Below are positions 1 through 8,302 of a DNA stretch of 64,000 nucleotides, in pieces. This DNA comes from CAWDAQ01 sp963800325 (GTDB taxonomy: Bacteria; Actinomycetota; Actinomycetes; Actinomycetales; Dermatophilaceae), in NCBI GenBank assembly GCA_963800325.1, contig CAWDAQ010000005.1, positions 1 to 64,000 on the forward strand, read 5' to 3'. Every line of letters begins with the position of its first letter. The first letter of the stretch is position 1. The position numbers and the translations under genes are program-made. A model generated the notes under the pieces. That model searched no databases and had not been told where the DNA came from. It saw nothing but the letters and a program-made list of their open reading frames with translations.

Positions 1-1
1 G

Positions 2-318
2 CTGGTCACCGATGACCGACTCAGACTCGAGCGTGAGCTCGATCCGAAGGATGCGAAGAGGACGGTCACGCCGGTGGAGGCCGAGCGGGCCGCCGTGTGC
101 GAGCTGGTGCGGGCCGCTCGCGCCAGGGGCGAGGACCTGACCGGCCCCGACGGGCTGTTGAAGTCCTCACCAAGGAGGTGCTGGAGTCCGCGCTCGAGGA
201 GGAGATGAGCGAGCACGTCGGCTACGACAAGCACGCCCCGATCAGCCGCAACCGGGCCAACTCCCGCAACGGGACCCGCACCAAGACGGTGATGACCGAC
301 AACGCCGTCAAGGTGGAG
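2..318 (+). pseudogene. IS256-family transposase, N-terminal remnant
   Basis: The frame that begins at base 2 reads VTPVEAERAAVCELV and LTGPDGLLK. After a single-base deletion near 163 it continues in another frame as VLTKEVLESALEEEMSEHVG, then NSRNGTRTKTVMTD. This order is typical of the N-terminal region of IS256/Mutator transposases, just before the first catalytic Asp. Homology stops after KVE near 318, so the DDE domain is absent. The 5' end lies outside the window or is missing. With a frameshift and no catalytic core, this is an inactive relic. The family call is confident; the group within IS256 is not. Confidence 0.8.
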
Positions 319-432
319 GAGCGACCAACCCCTGGTCGAAATTCCAAGAGCCCGAGTCCCCACCAGACCCGGTGCGGTTCAGATGCCCCCTGCAGGTAAG
401 TCGGAAAAGCCCCAAAAGCCCTTATTCAAGGG

Positions 433-660
433 ATGAACATCTGCTCTAATTTGGACATGTCCTACGACTCCTTCATGCGCCACCTCGCGTCTGCCACTCT
501 GGCGGCGCGCACGGTGTGGAGGCCGCGCCTCGGCAAGACGGAGGGTTGTCGCCGATGTGGGCACGATTTCGACGTGCACCGGCACCTGCGCCCAGGTCTG
601 GACTGCTCCCTCTGTGAGTGCACCGGCTTCCGTCGTTCCCTGCGTGGCAAGGTCGAGTGA
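433..660 (+). CDS. Small Cys-rich zinc-ribbon-like hypothetical protein
   Basis: This 75-residue ORF has a Cys-rich C-terminal half: CRRCGHDFDVHRH, then DCSLCECTGFRR. The spacing CxxCGH ... HxH ... DCxxCxCxxFR resembles a family of small actinobacterial proteins of unknown function with a probable zinc-binding fold. That resemblance is from memory and was not searched. An internal ATG at 466 is an alternative start; neither start has a strong Shine-Dalgarno sequence. It lies alone between the IS256 relic and the IS110 left part. It could be an intact bystander gene or a fragment kept by chance. No function is proposed. Confidence 0.5.
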   Translation: MNICSNLDMSYDSFMRHLASATLAARTVWRPRLGKTEGCRRCGHDFDVHRHLRPGLDCSLCECTGFRRSLRGKVE

Positions 661-1053
661 GAGTTGAGTCCCCCCTCTCCTATGTCAAGCGGCCATGAAG
701 CCGACGGGTGCTGTGGTGGCTGCGTCGGCAAGCTTCGCTCGGAAGATGACGTCGGAGATCCGTTTCTTCAGGCTGCGGAGGGCTTCCTTGCGGGTGGCTC
801 CGGCCGCTTCTCGCTTCTCGAGGTAGGCGCGGGCCTCGGGCAGGGACCGGGCTTGTGTCAGGGCGATGCGGTGGGTCGCGGCGTTGAGCTGCCGGTTGCC
901 GGTCTTGCTCAGGCGGTGCCTCTCGGAGTTCGATGACCACGCCGGGGTGGGCGCGGTCCCGTTGTGCCGCGCGACGGCGTGACGGCTGCGGAACCGATCG
1001 ATGCTCGCGGATGCGGCGAACCAGGTCGATCGCCACCCGGGCGACGACCGAGT

Positions 1054-1113
1054 TGTCCGCGTACGACCTCATGTGTAGGTGCAGGTACGGGCTGACGTGT
1101 AGGTCGGTCCCGG
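1054..1113 (+). repeat. IS21 left terminal inverted repeat region
   Basis: It reads GTACGACCTCATGTGT, then a second related block ending TGACGTGTAGGTCGGTCCCGG. It matches the reverse complement of 3387-3440 over about 50 bases with a few mismatches. The doubled block pattern is the transposase-binding arrangement expected of IS21 ends. Confidence 0.85.
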
Positions 1114-1201
1114 CGAGTTGAGTCCTTCCTCGCCCTGAGCGGGGCCACCCTCCGGCTTCGTCAGCCGCCAAGCAGACGAGGTGCCGGAGGGGGCCCTGCC
1201 C

Positions 1202-2607
1202 ATGATCCTGCCGCCGGAGGCATGGATGGATTTGAGGAGATACCGCCGCTGCGAGCAGCCGGTGCGACGTGGAAGGAGATCGCCGCCGAGGTCGGGTTGG
1301 ACTGGCGGACGGTGAAGAAGTATCTGAGCGATGACGCGGCGGCGGTGCCGCCGCGGCACCGTCGCGGGCCGGGTCGGTGCCGCGGAAGATCGATGCGGTG
1401 GCGCGGTGATCGACGCCTGGCTCGCGGACGACCTGGACTGCGGGCCAGCGTGATCCATGAGCGGCTGGTCGCCGACTACGGGTTCGACGGCCACTATCAG
1501 CGGGTCAAGCTCTACGTCGCCGAGGTCCGGGCCCGGCTCGCGGCCGAAGGCGGAGGCGGGGGGCCGGCCGCGCGGGTTGCACCGCCGGTTCGAGGTCGTT
1601 CCCGGTGCGCAGGGCCAGGTCGACTGGGGCGACGAGGGCGGCGTGCTCCTCGGTGCCGGTATCGCCAAGGTCTACTCGTTCCACATGACGCTGTCCTATT
1701 CGCGGGACCCGTTCTGCTGCTTCACGACCAGCCAGGACCTGGGCACGTTCTTCGACTGCCATCGCCGGGCGTTCGCCCACTTCGGTGGGGTGCCGGCCAG
1801 CGTGGTCTATGACCGGACGAAGACGGTGGTCCGCCGGCACGTCGCGCCCGGACAGGCGGTGCCGCTGCATCCCGAGGCGGCGGCGTTCGCCGCGCACTAC
1901 GGGTTCGCGGTCGACGTGCTCGCCGCCTACCGGCCCACCGGCAAGGGCCGGGTGGAACGGCAGGTCGCGATCGTGCGCGACCACGTGCTGGCCGGCCGGA
2001 CGTTCGGCTCGCTGGCCGAGCTGGACGCGGCGTTCGACGACTGGGTGCCGATCCGCCGCAGCCAGATCCATCGCACCCACGGGGAGCGGATCGGGGTCCG
2101 GGCCGAACGCGACCATGCCGCCCTCGGCCGCTGCCGGAGCTGCCGTATCTGGTCCTCGACCGGTATCTGCGCCGGGTCGGCCGGGACTGCCTGATCAGCT
2201 TCGCCGGATCGAGCTACTCGGTGCCGGCCCGCGCTCCGACGGCCGGTGCACCCGGCCCGGGCAGCGGGTCGAGGTCCGGGTCGGCGCCGACGAGCTCACC
2301 GTGCACCGGCTGGCCGGTCGACGGGCCGCCGCTGCTGCTGGCCGCCCACCGCCGCGCCGCCCGGAGCGGGCAGCTGGGTGATCCGGCGCACTGGGCCGGG
2401 CTGCCCGACGGGCACACCCGAGCCGTCGTCATCGACCCGCCGAGCAGGTCGGCCGCCAGCCGGACCGGGTCGAGCCGCCGACCGGATCCGCTGGCCGGGC
2501 TGCTCACCGCCCGGCGCGCGCCGTGTTCAGGTCGCCCGCCGGCCGCTGTCGACTACGACGCCTTCGCGTCCCGTCCGCCGGCACGGCCGAAGCAAGGAGC
2601 GGCGTGA
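1202..2607 (+). pseudogene. istA: IS21 istA transposase with several frameshifts
   Basis: The product would be the DDE transposase of the IS21 pair. From the ATG at 1202 it reads MILPPEAWMDLRRYR, then shifts frame to AGATWKEIAAEVGLDWRTVK (helix-turn-helix), then again to ASVIHERLVADYGFDGHYQR. The integrase core follows: AQGQVDWGDEGGVL, VVYDRTKTVV and YRPTGKGRVERQVA. The C-terminus ends PVDYDAF-like sequence with TGA at 2605-2607, overlapping the istB ATG by one base. At least four single-base shifts separate well-preserved segments. Codon-level conservation between the shifts suggests recent loss or sequence error rather than old decay. Confidence 0.85.
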
Positions 2608-3376
2608 TGAGCGAGCTGATCTCCGACCGGATCCGGGAGCACGCGCAGCGGCTCGGCCTGCCCCACCTCGCCGACGATCCGACACCACTCGTCGCCCGGG
2701 CCGAAGCCGACACCATGGGCTACCGCGACTTCGTCGACCTGCTCCTCGGCGAGGAAGTCGGCCTCCGCGAAGGACGGCGGTTCCGGTCCGCGCTCAAGCT
2801 GTCCGGGCTGCCGCACCACAAGACCCTCGAGGAGTTCGACTTCGCGTTCCAGCCCGACCTCGACCGCCGCCGGGTCCGCGACCTGGCCGCGCTCGCGTTC
2901 GTCGAGACCGGAAGCAACGTCGCGCTGCTCGGCCCGCCCGGGGTCGGGAAAACGCATTGGCGGTCGCGCTCGCCGTCGCCGCCTGCCAGGCCGGCCACTC
3001 GATCTACTTCACCAGCCTGGACGACTGCGTCCGCCAACTCCGCGCCGCCGACGCGGCCGGCCGGTTCGCCAAGAAGCTGCAGACCTACCTGCGGCCGGCC
3101 GTTCTGGTCCTCGATGAGGTGGGCTATCTGCCCTGCGACCGGACCGCGGCCAACATGGTGTTCCAGCTCATCAGCCGCCGCTACGAACGCGGCTCGGTCA
3201 TCCTCACCAGCAACAAGGCCTTCAGCGAGTGGGGCAGCGTGTTCGCCGACGAGGTGCTCGCCACCGCCATCCTCGACCGGCTGCTGCACCACTGCGAGGT
3301 GCTGACCATCAACGGCCCCTCCTACCGGCTCAAGGACCGCCTCACCCTCGTCACCGGAGGTGAACCCATGCCATGA
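2607..3376 (+). pseudogene. istB: IS21 istB ATPase helper with one frameshift
   Basis: IstB is the AAA+ ATPase that loads the IS21 transposase on target DNA. It begins MSELISDRIREHAQRLGLPH at 2607. Walker A is GPPGVGKTH at about residues 113-121. A missing base right after KTH (near 2956) moves the rest to another frame: ALAVALAVAACQAGHSIYF, then Walker B VLVLDEVGYLP, sensor ILTSNK and C-terminus PSYRLKDR. Without the shift the protein would be about 256 residues, the usual IstB size. istA and istB overlap by one base, the normal coupling in this family. Confidence 0.87.
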
Positions 3377-3386
3377 TCCCCACACC

Positions 3387-3440
3387 GGGACCGACACGTC
3401 AGGCCGTACCCCGACCGACACATGAGGTCGTACCCCGACA
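3387..3440 (-). repeat. IS21 right terminal inverted repeat region
   Basis: Reverse complement begins TGTCGGGGTACGACCTCATG and continues to GACGTGTCGGTCCCGG, pairing with the left end at 1054-1113. It lies 10 bases past the istB stop codon. Confidence 0.85.
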
Positions 3441-4004
3441 CGAGTCGAGGTGTTCGAGGCGCTGCTCGGCCAGGCGGAGGTGTTTCATCGTCGTCAGCGC
3501 CCGCTTCGTCGGGTCCCAGCTTGGGTCGATGTCGTGCGGGTGCCAGCGGAGCCTGTTGATGTGCCGAGTCCGTTCCGCGACAAGGTCTTCGCGGTGGTCG
3601 ACCAACAGCCGCAGCTCCCGGGACGGCTCGTCGAGCGCAGCGGTCGGCAGGCTCGGCTCGCGTAGCGCGGCCCGGGCCACCGCCAAGGCGTCGATCGGGT
3701 CGGACTTGCCGTAGGTGCGGGCGGCGTCACGGGAGTGCGCCATCAGCTTCGGTGGGACGCCGCACGAGCCGCTCACCGGCGGCGAGCATGTCCCGCTCCA
3801 GCTGCCGGGACAGGTGCCGGCAGTCTTCGACCGCCCAGGTGCGCTCCGGACCGAACTGGTCGGCCCAGCGAAGCAGTTCCAGGTGGTCCGCACTGGTCGT
3901 GGCCGTCGTGGCCGTCGTGGTCTTGGCGCCGAGCCGTCGCCCGAGCTCGTCCACGGCGACGACGGTGTGACTGCGCTTGCGCGTCGATGCCGAGCATCTC
4001 CTCC

Positions 4005-4541
4005 TCGCGCACGGCCCGGATCCGCTGCGTCAGCTCGGCATCCGCCCGGGCGCACTCCTCACGCGCTGGGGCCGCCCGGAGCCAGGCGTAGTAGGACGAG
4101 CGCTCGACCTCGACGAGCTCGCAGAGTCGCTTCACCTCGAAGGTGGCGCAGTGGTCGGCGACGAACTGAAAGCGACCACCAACGCGTCTCCCCGGCGAAA
4201 TACTTGGCCGTCCGCTGCAGGATCTCCCGCTCGGTGGTGAGCTTGGTGGTCTCGATCTCGAGCTCGTCGACCCGCGCCTGAAAGCCGGGCGATCTTCTGC
4301 TCCTGCGCCTCGCCGACCGGCGCCGGAGGGCTCTTCGCCGACGACGTCGACCGCAGCGGGCTGTCATCGTCCCGTCCGCGGCGGTCTTCCTGCCGCTCCC
4401 GGACACCTCGAGCCAGTCTCGCAGCGTGCCGCGCACGATGCCGAGACCCGTGGCGATGCCACGGACCGTGGCACCCGGAGTGGACTCGTACAAGTCGACG
4501 GCCTGACGACGGAACTCCTCGGAGGAGTTCTTCCTAGCCAT
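4005..4541 (-). pseudogene. IS3-family orfA and truncated orfB
   Basis: orfA starts with MARKNSSEEFRRQAVDLY at 4541 and carries a helix-turn-helix (GATVRGIATGLGIVRGTLRD) and a leucine-zipper-like stretch (LTTEREILQRTAKYFAGET). orfB follows in a shifted frame as MKRLCELVEVERSSYYAWLR and ADAELTQRIRAVREE, the start of an IS3 integrase-type transposase. A shift between orfA and orfB is normal in IS3 elements and is not damage by itself, but there is also a frame disruption in the middle of orfA. orfB ends abruptly at IS110 sequence, before any DDE motif, so no active transposase can be made. Confidence 0.8.
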
Positions 4542-4605
4542 GGTCCCTGGATCATCTCGCTTCCCCAGCAGGTGCTGCATTCAGCGTGTCCAAGAACCGG
4601 GATCA
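4005..4605 (-). mobile_element. IS3-family element, 5' half only
   Basis: The outer end, read on the minus strand, begins TGATCCCGGTTCTTGGACAC at 4605, a plausible IS3-type terminal repeat starting TG. orfA and the first part of orfB follow. The element stops at about 4005, where IS110 coding sequence starts directly. No other IS3 half was found to the left of the IS110 relic, so part of the element was lost or IS110 joined it by rearrangement. Confidence 0.75.
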
Positions 4606-4643
4606 GGCCCCCGGCCGACGTAGTGATGGTAGCCCCCCACTCC

Positions 4644-5852
4644 TCAGATCTCGGGCGGAAGGAGAGGAGTCACCTCGGCAACGCTGCGCATCTTGGGCCG
4701 CTCCCGCACGAGCACGTCGAAGAGGACGGCGGACGTGCGACGCCCCTGCTCGACCACACTCCGCTTCGTCCGAACGTGCTGGAGCGCTCTCCGGGCTCGG
4801 GCACGAGCTAGGCCGGGGTCGGTGAGGATGGCTGAGAGCTCCTTGGATAGGAGGTCGGACCTACCTGGCTGCACGAGCACGCCGAGCTCGCCGCCAAGGA
4901 GCATCTGCGAGACGCTGCCGACATCGGAAGCGACGACCGGCGTTCCGCAGGCCATCGCCTCAAGCAGCACGGTGGGATGGTTGTCGAAGGTGCTGGGAAG
5001 CGCGAGCACGTCGGCGGAGCGATAGCACGTGACCAGTTCCGGCCCGGAGCGGGGCCCCAAGAAACGGACGGCGCGGCCGATGCCCAGTTCCCCTGCTCTG
5101 GCCCGGTAGCGGCCTAGGCCGTCGCCGTCGCCGACGACGTCCAGGGTGGCTTCGCGGCGAGTCTTCCTCAGCCGCGCGATCGCGTCTAGGAGCAAGTCCA
5201 GCCCCTTGTAGGCCGCGGACATGTCCAGCGAACCGACGAAAAGGACCCGGTCGCCGGCGGGTTCCCCGCCGGGCGCGAATGTGTCGATGTCCACGGCAGG
5301 CGCGATCACCGTCGCGTTGCTCGGCTCCGTCCCGAGCAGGGTCTCGACGACATACGGAGAGGTGCAGATCACGACCTTGCTCCGCCGCACCGTTCGGCTC
5401 AAGATCACCCGCTCATAGGACCGCAGTATAAGGTTGACGAACCAACGGCCCTTGCGCATCGGACCTGCGTGATAGGTCAGCACGAACGGTCGAACGCCGG
5501 CAGCCCGCGCCGCGATATCAGCCAGGACGGGGACCGGCGCGTGGGCGTTCACCACGTCGACGTTCTCGATCCGCATGATCTCGCGCAGCCTGCGCTTCCA
5601 GCCAAGACCGAGCGGCGTGTTGCTCCACCGCGCCTGTGCAGTCAGCCAGTGCAGGGTGACGTTCTGCAGGTCGTCGATGAGCGCCTCGGTCACGCCGGCG
5701 TCATCACCTGGTGCGCGGGTCGCCACTAAGACGACACGCCAGCCGTGGTCCTCGGCCAGGGACTGGGCGATGTTGAGGACGTAGCGCTCGACGCCACCGA
5801 CGTGCGGGGGTAGGTAGGGCGACACGACCATCACAGTCGGCCGTCGGATCAT
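4644..5852 (-). CDS. GT4-family glycosyltransferase, last gene of the polysaccharide operon
   Basis: This 402-residue protein is a GT-B fold, GT4 retaining glycosyltransferase. It opens with VMVVSPYLPPHVGGVERYVL (residues about 6-25), the loop pattern of GT4 enzymes. The C-terminal Rossmann domain holds DRVLFVGSLDMSAAYKGLDL near 215 and PSTFDNHPTVLLEAMACGTPVVAS, where the usual donor-binding EX7E motif is replaced by a D-N-x(6)-E pattern. It probably adds a sugar from a nucleotide donor to a lipid-linked oligosaccharide at the inner membrane face. The ATG at 5852 overlaps the upstream stop by four bases (ATGA), which decides the start. Donor and acceptor cannot be read from sequence. Confidence 0.9.
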   Translation of the reverse strand: MIRRPTVMVVSPYLPPHVGGVERYVLNIAQSLAEDHGWRVVLVATRAPGDDAGVTEALIDDLQNVTLHWLTAQARWSNTPLGLGWKRRLREIMRIENVDVVNAHAPVPVLADIAARAAGVRPFVLTYHAGPMRKGRWFVNLILRSYERVILSRTVRRSKVVICTSPYVVETLLGTEPSNATVIAPAVDIDTFAPGGEPAGDRVLFVGSLDMSAAYKGLDLLLDAIARLRKTRREATLDVVGDGDGLGRYRARAGELGIGRAVRFLGPRSGPELVTCYRSADVLALPSTFDNHPTVLLEAMACGTPVVASDVGSVSQMLLGGELGVLVQPGRSDLLSKELSAILTDPGLARARARRALQHVRTKRSVVEQGRRTSAVLFDVLVRERPKMRSVAEVTPLLPPEI

Positions 5853-8302
5853 GAAGCCAAGCTCCGGAAGATCGTGTCGAGTTGGTCGACGTGCGATTTC
5901 CACGTACAGCTTTCGAGTGCAGTACGCCGCGCCGACCTTCCTTGGTCCAGAAGTCCACTCGGGTCCCCGACAAGCCGATCGAGCTCGCCCTCGAGGTCGC
6001 CCCCGACGATGTCCATGTAGTGCACACCCGGCCCATCGACTCCAAGGGCGTGGTAGCCCGCGTCCTCGTGCAGCAGGACCGGGAGCTGCGAGCTCAGCGC
6101 CTCGAGCACGACTAGAGGACATTCCCCGATCGATGCGCCGACGTAGAGGTCGACCGCACGGTAGATTCGCGCGACCTCCTCCGGGGTGCGAGGGCCCAGG
6201 AAGATGTGGGTGCTGTCGGGCGGATGGCCGGCCGGGCGATCTCCCCCCACGAACACCAGGCGGTAGCGCTCACTATTGCACGCCGCCACGAGATGGAACC
6301 CCTTCTTCGGCACAAACCGACCCACGAACAGGACGAGCTTCTCATCAGCGGGCAGCCCGAACTCTCGGCGGATGGCCTCTCGCTCCCCGCCGATCGCCGG
6401 GCGGTAGATATCCGGGTCGACCCCGTTACCGAGGACGTGAATGCGGGCTGACGGACCAATCATCTCTTGCACGTTCTCCTCGATGAAGGCGTTGATCGGC
6501 ATCACGGCCCGGGCTTGGCGCAGCACCAGCGCTCCGAGCGTGCGGTGAACGGCGGCCTGAGCCGCCCGTACCACGGAGGAGGTGTGGTTCACGACGCCCA
6601 CGTGCTGGGTGACCACGTAGGGTCTGCGCTGCAGCCGGCAGACCAGCGCCGCAACCCACGACGTCATGTACAGCCGGTCGTGAATGTGCACCACGTCAGC
6701 CTTCCGCACGAGCAGCCAGGCGGTGACGAGCAGCGACGGCGACAGCACCGGAAACGGCACGCCGAGTCGCTGCTCGAACGCATTCCAGGCCCGCACCCGG
6801 TGCAGCGTGACCCCGTCGGATGTGCTCCGGCCCGGTTGGGCTCCACTACTGCTCGTGAGCACCGAGACCTGGTCACCGCGCCGGGCCAACTCCACCGCTG
6901 CCGCGCGCGCGACTGCCTCCACACCACCGACGTGCGGCTCGTAGTAGTGACTCACGATGAGGACCGACCGGGCACTTATGCCCGGGTCCGGGCCATCGGT
7001 CGGGTGCAGGGCGGGGGGCTCCACGGTTGGGTCGACGGCACTGTTTGGCTCGTCGCGCAGCGGTGCCACGGTTTTGCTGGCGAGGTATCCGAGTAGGCCG
7101 CCGCAAAGCTGACCGACACCCCAGGCGCCCGCGACCCAGGCCGGGCCGCGGTCGGCCACAGCCGCCGCCGCGCCGATCATCACCGTGCTGGTCGCCAGCT
7201 GAACGAACATCATCGCGCGCAGGTGCTGCACCAGCCGCAAGCGCATGGCCGCCCAATAGTTGAAAGCCACCCCGACGGACCCAATGGCGAGCACTCGAAG
7301 CGTGACGACACCTCCGTCGTAGTACTCGGGGCCGAAGATCTTCAACAGAAAAGGACTGACGACCAACAGCGTCAAGACCCCGGTGCCTACAGCCAGCGCA
7401 AGAACCACCCCTGCACGCCTCACCGTCTGCCGTACCGCGTGCGGCGAGCGCGCCCCCTCGGCGTACATCGCGGAGCCTATGGCATAGCAGCCCGAGTTCA
7501 GCAAGGTGACGACCTGGAAGCTCACGAAGTACATCGCGCTCGGAGAAGCACCGCTGGCGTTGATGATCAGCAGCGGCAGAACCAGTTGCGGCAGCAGGTC
7601 CAGGACACTGGCGACGTATCCGGCGCCGGCGAACCGCCGTTGCCGGATCAATGTTGCAGACGGCCGTAGCGACGCTCTTCCCGGCAGCACCCGCATGATG
7701 GCGGCGACGCTCGCAACGGCGGCGAGGAGCGAGGCCATCCCGACGGCACCAAAGAGACCAAAAGCCCCGAGACCGCCGAACACGAAGACCAGAGCCAGCT
7801 TCGAGGCTCCCATGAGGAAGCCGTTCACTTTGAGGTTGATGCCGACACGGCTGATGCCCAAGAAAATGCCGTCGGTGAGCAGGTTTACAGCAGTTGCGGC
7901 GACGAGCACACCGAACGCGACCACCCGCCATCCGACACCAAGCACCTCGCTGAGGTGCGGCGAGAACACGGGAAGCAGGAACCCATAGCCGAGGGCGAGC
8001 ATGAATCCGAACAGCGCCACCAAGCTCACCGAGATGGTGACGTCGGCCTTGCTCCGTGCGCTTGTGGGCAACGCCCGGATCAGCGTGATGTTGATGCCGA
8101 GCTGGGCAAGGTAGGACATCGTCACCGCCGCGGACACGAGGGATCCTGACAGGCCGACCTCGGCACTGGTCTGCAGTCGCGCGGCGATGAGCCAGAACAA
8201 GCTGCCCGCCGCGGCCATCACCAGCGTCGTGGCGATCATCAGGGACGAGTTGGCGAGCACGGGGTCACGTGCGGCAGTGCGCAGGGACGCGACGCGTGTC
8301 AT
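5849..8302 (-). CDS. Flippase-like membrane domain fused to a GT4 glycosyltransferase
   Basis: This 817-residue protein has two parts. Residues 1 to about 410 form a multi-spanning MATE/MOP-type polysaccharide flippase-like domain with about 12 hydrophobic segments, starting ANSSLMIATTLVMAAAGSLF. A Pro/Asp-rich linker of about 35 residues follows. From about 447 it is a GT4 enzyme: VLIVSHYYEPHVGGVEAVAR, then KLVLFVGRFVPKKGFHLV and SIGECPLVVLEALSSQLPVL (EX7E-like E-C-P-L-V-V-L-E). The two activities are usually separate proteins. The reading frame is open throughout with no stop or shift at the joint. It overlaps the genes on both sides by four bases, so it is made in step with them. Confidence 0.88.
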   Translation of the reverse strand: MTRVASLRTAARDPVLANSSLMIATTLVMAAAGSLFWLIAARLQTSAEVGLSGSLVSAAVTMSYLAQLGINITLIRALPTSARSKADVTISVSLVALFGFMLALGYGFLLPVFSPHLSEVLGVGWRVVAFGVLVAATAVNLLTDGIFLGISRVGINLKVNGFLMGASKLALVFVFGGLGAFGLFGAVGMASLLAAVASVAAIMRVLPGRASLRPSATLIRQRRFAGAGYVASVLDLLPQLVLPLLIINASGASPSAMYFVSFQVVTLLNSGCYAIGSAMYAEGARSPHAVRQTVRRAGVVLALAVGTGVLTLLVVSPFLLKIFGPEYYDGGVVTLRVLAIGSVGVAFNYWAAMRLRLVQHLRAMMFVQLATSTVMIGAAAAVADRGPAWVAGAWGVGQLCGGLLGYLASKTVAPLRDEPNSAVDPTVEPPALHPTDGPDPGISARSVLIVSHYYEPHVGGVEAVARAAAVELARRGDQVSVLTSSSGAQPGRSTSDGVTLHRVRAWNAFEQRLGVPFPVLSPSLLVTAWLLVRKADVVHIHDRLYMTSWVAALVCRLQRRPYVVTQHVGVVNHTSSVVRAAQAAVHRTLGALVLRQARAVMPINAFIEENVQEMIGPSARIHVLGNGVDPDIYRPAIGGEREAIRREFGLPADEKLVLFVGRFVPKKGFHLVAACNSERYRLVFVGGDRPAGHPPDSTHIFLGPRTPEEVARIYRAVDLYVGASIGECPLVVLEALSSQLPVLLHEDAGYHALGVDGPGVHYMDIVGGDLEGELDRLVGDPSGLLDQGRSARRTALESCTWKSHVDQLDTIFRSLAS

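Larger units (their letters stand above)
1054..3440 (+). mobile_element. IS21-family insertion sequence with 5-bp target duplication
   Basis: The element starts TGTC and ends GACA. Its ends are inverted repeats that contain internal direct repeats of the type CTCATGTGT/TGACGTGT, as in IS21-family termini. The flanking bases are CGAGT at 1049-1053 and again CGAGT at 3441-3445, a clean 5-bp target-site duplication inside the IS110 transposase gene. The element encodes istA and istB in the usual order. Both genes carry frameshifts, so mobility would need helper proteins from another copy. The intact ends and duplication show it arrived by transposition after the IS110 copy was in place. Confidence 0.92.
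685..3997 (-). pseudogene. IS110-family transposase, split by IS21 and internally deleted
   Basis: The N-terminal part lies at 3441-3997 and the C-terminal part at 685-1053, both on the minus strand. The 5' part carries MLGIDA, VDELGRRLG, WAVEDCRHLSRQLERDML, YGKSDPIDALAVARAAL and ERTRHINRLRWHPHDIDP, typical of the IS110 RuvC-like DEDD domain. The 3' part carries HNGTAP, RHRLSKTGNRQLNAATHR and a C-terminal AATTAPVGFMAA. IS21 (1054-3440) interrupts the gene. There is also a frameshift right after MLGIDA, and about 60 residues are missing between RRIREH and SIDRFRSRH near 1005. The enzyme cannot be functional even if IS21 excised cleanly. Confidence 0.88.
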
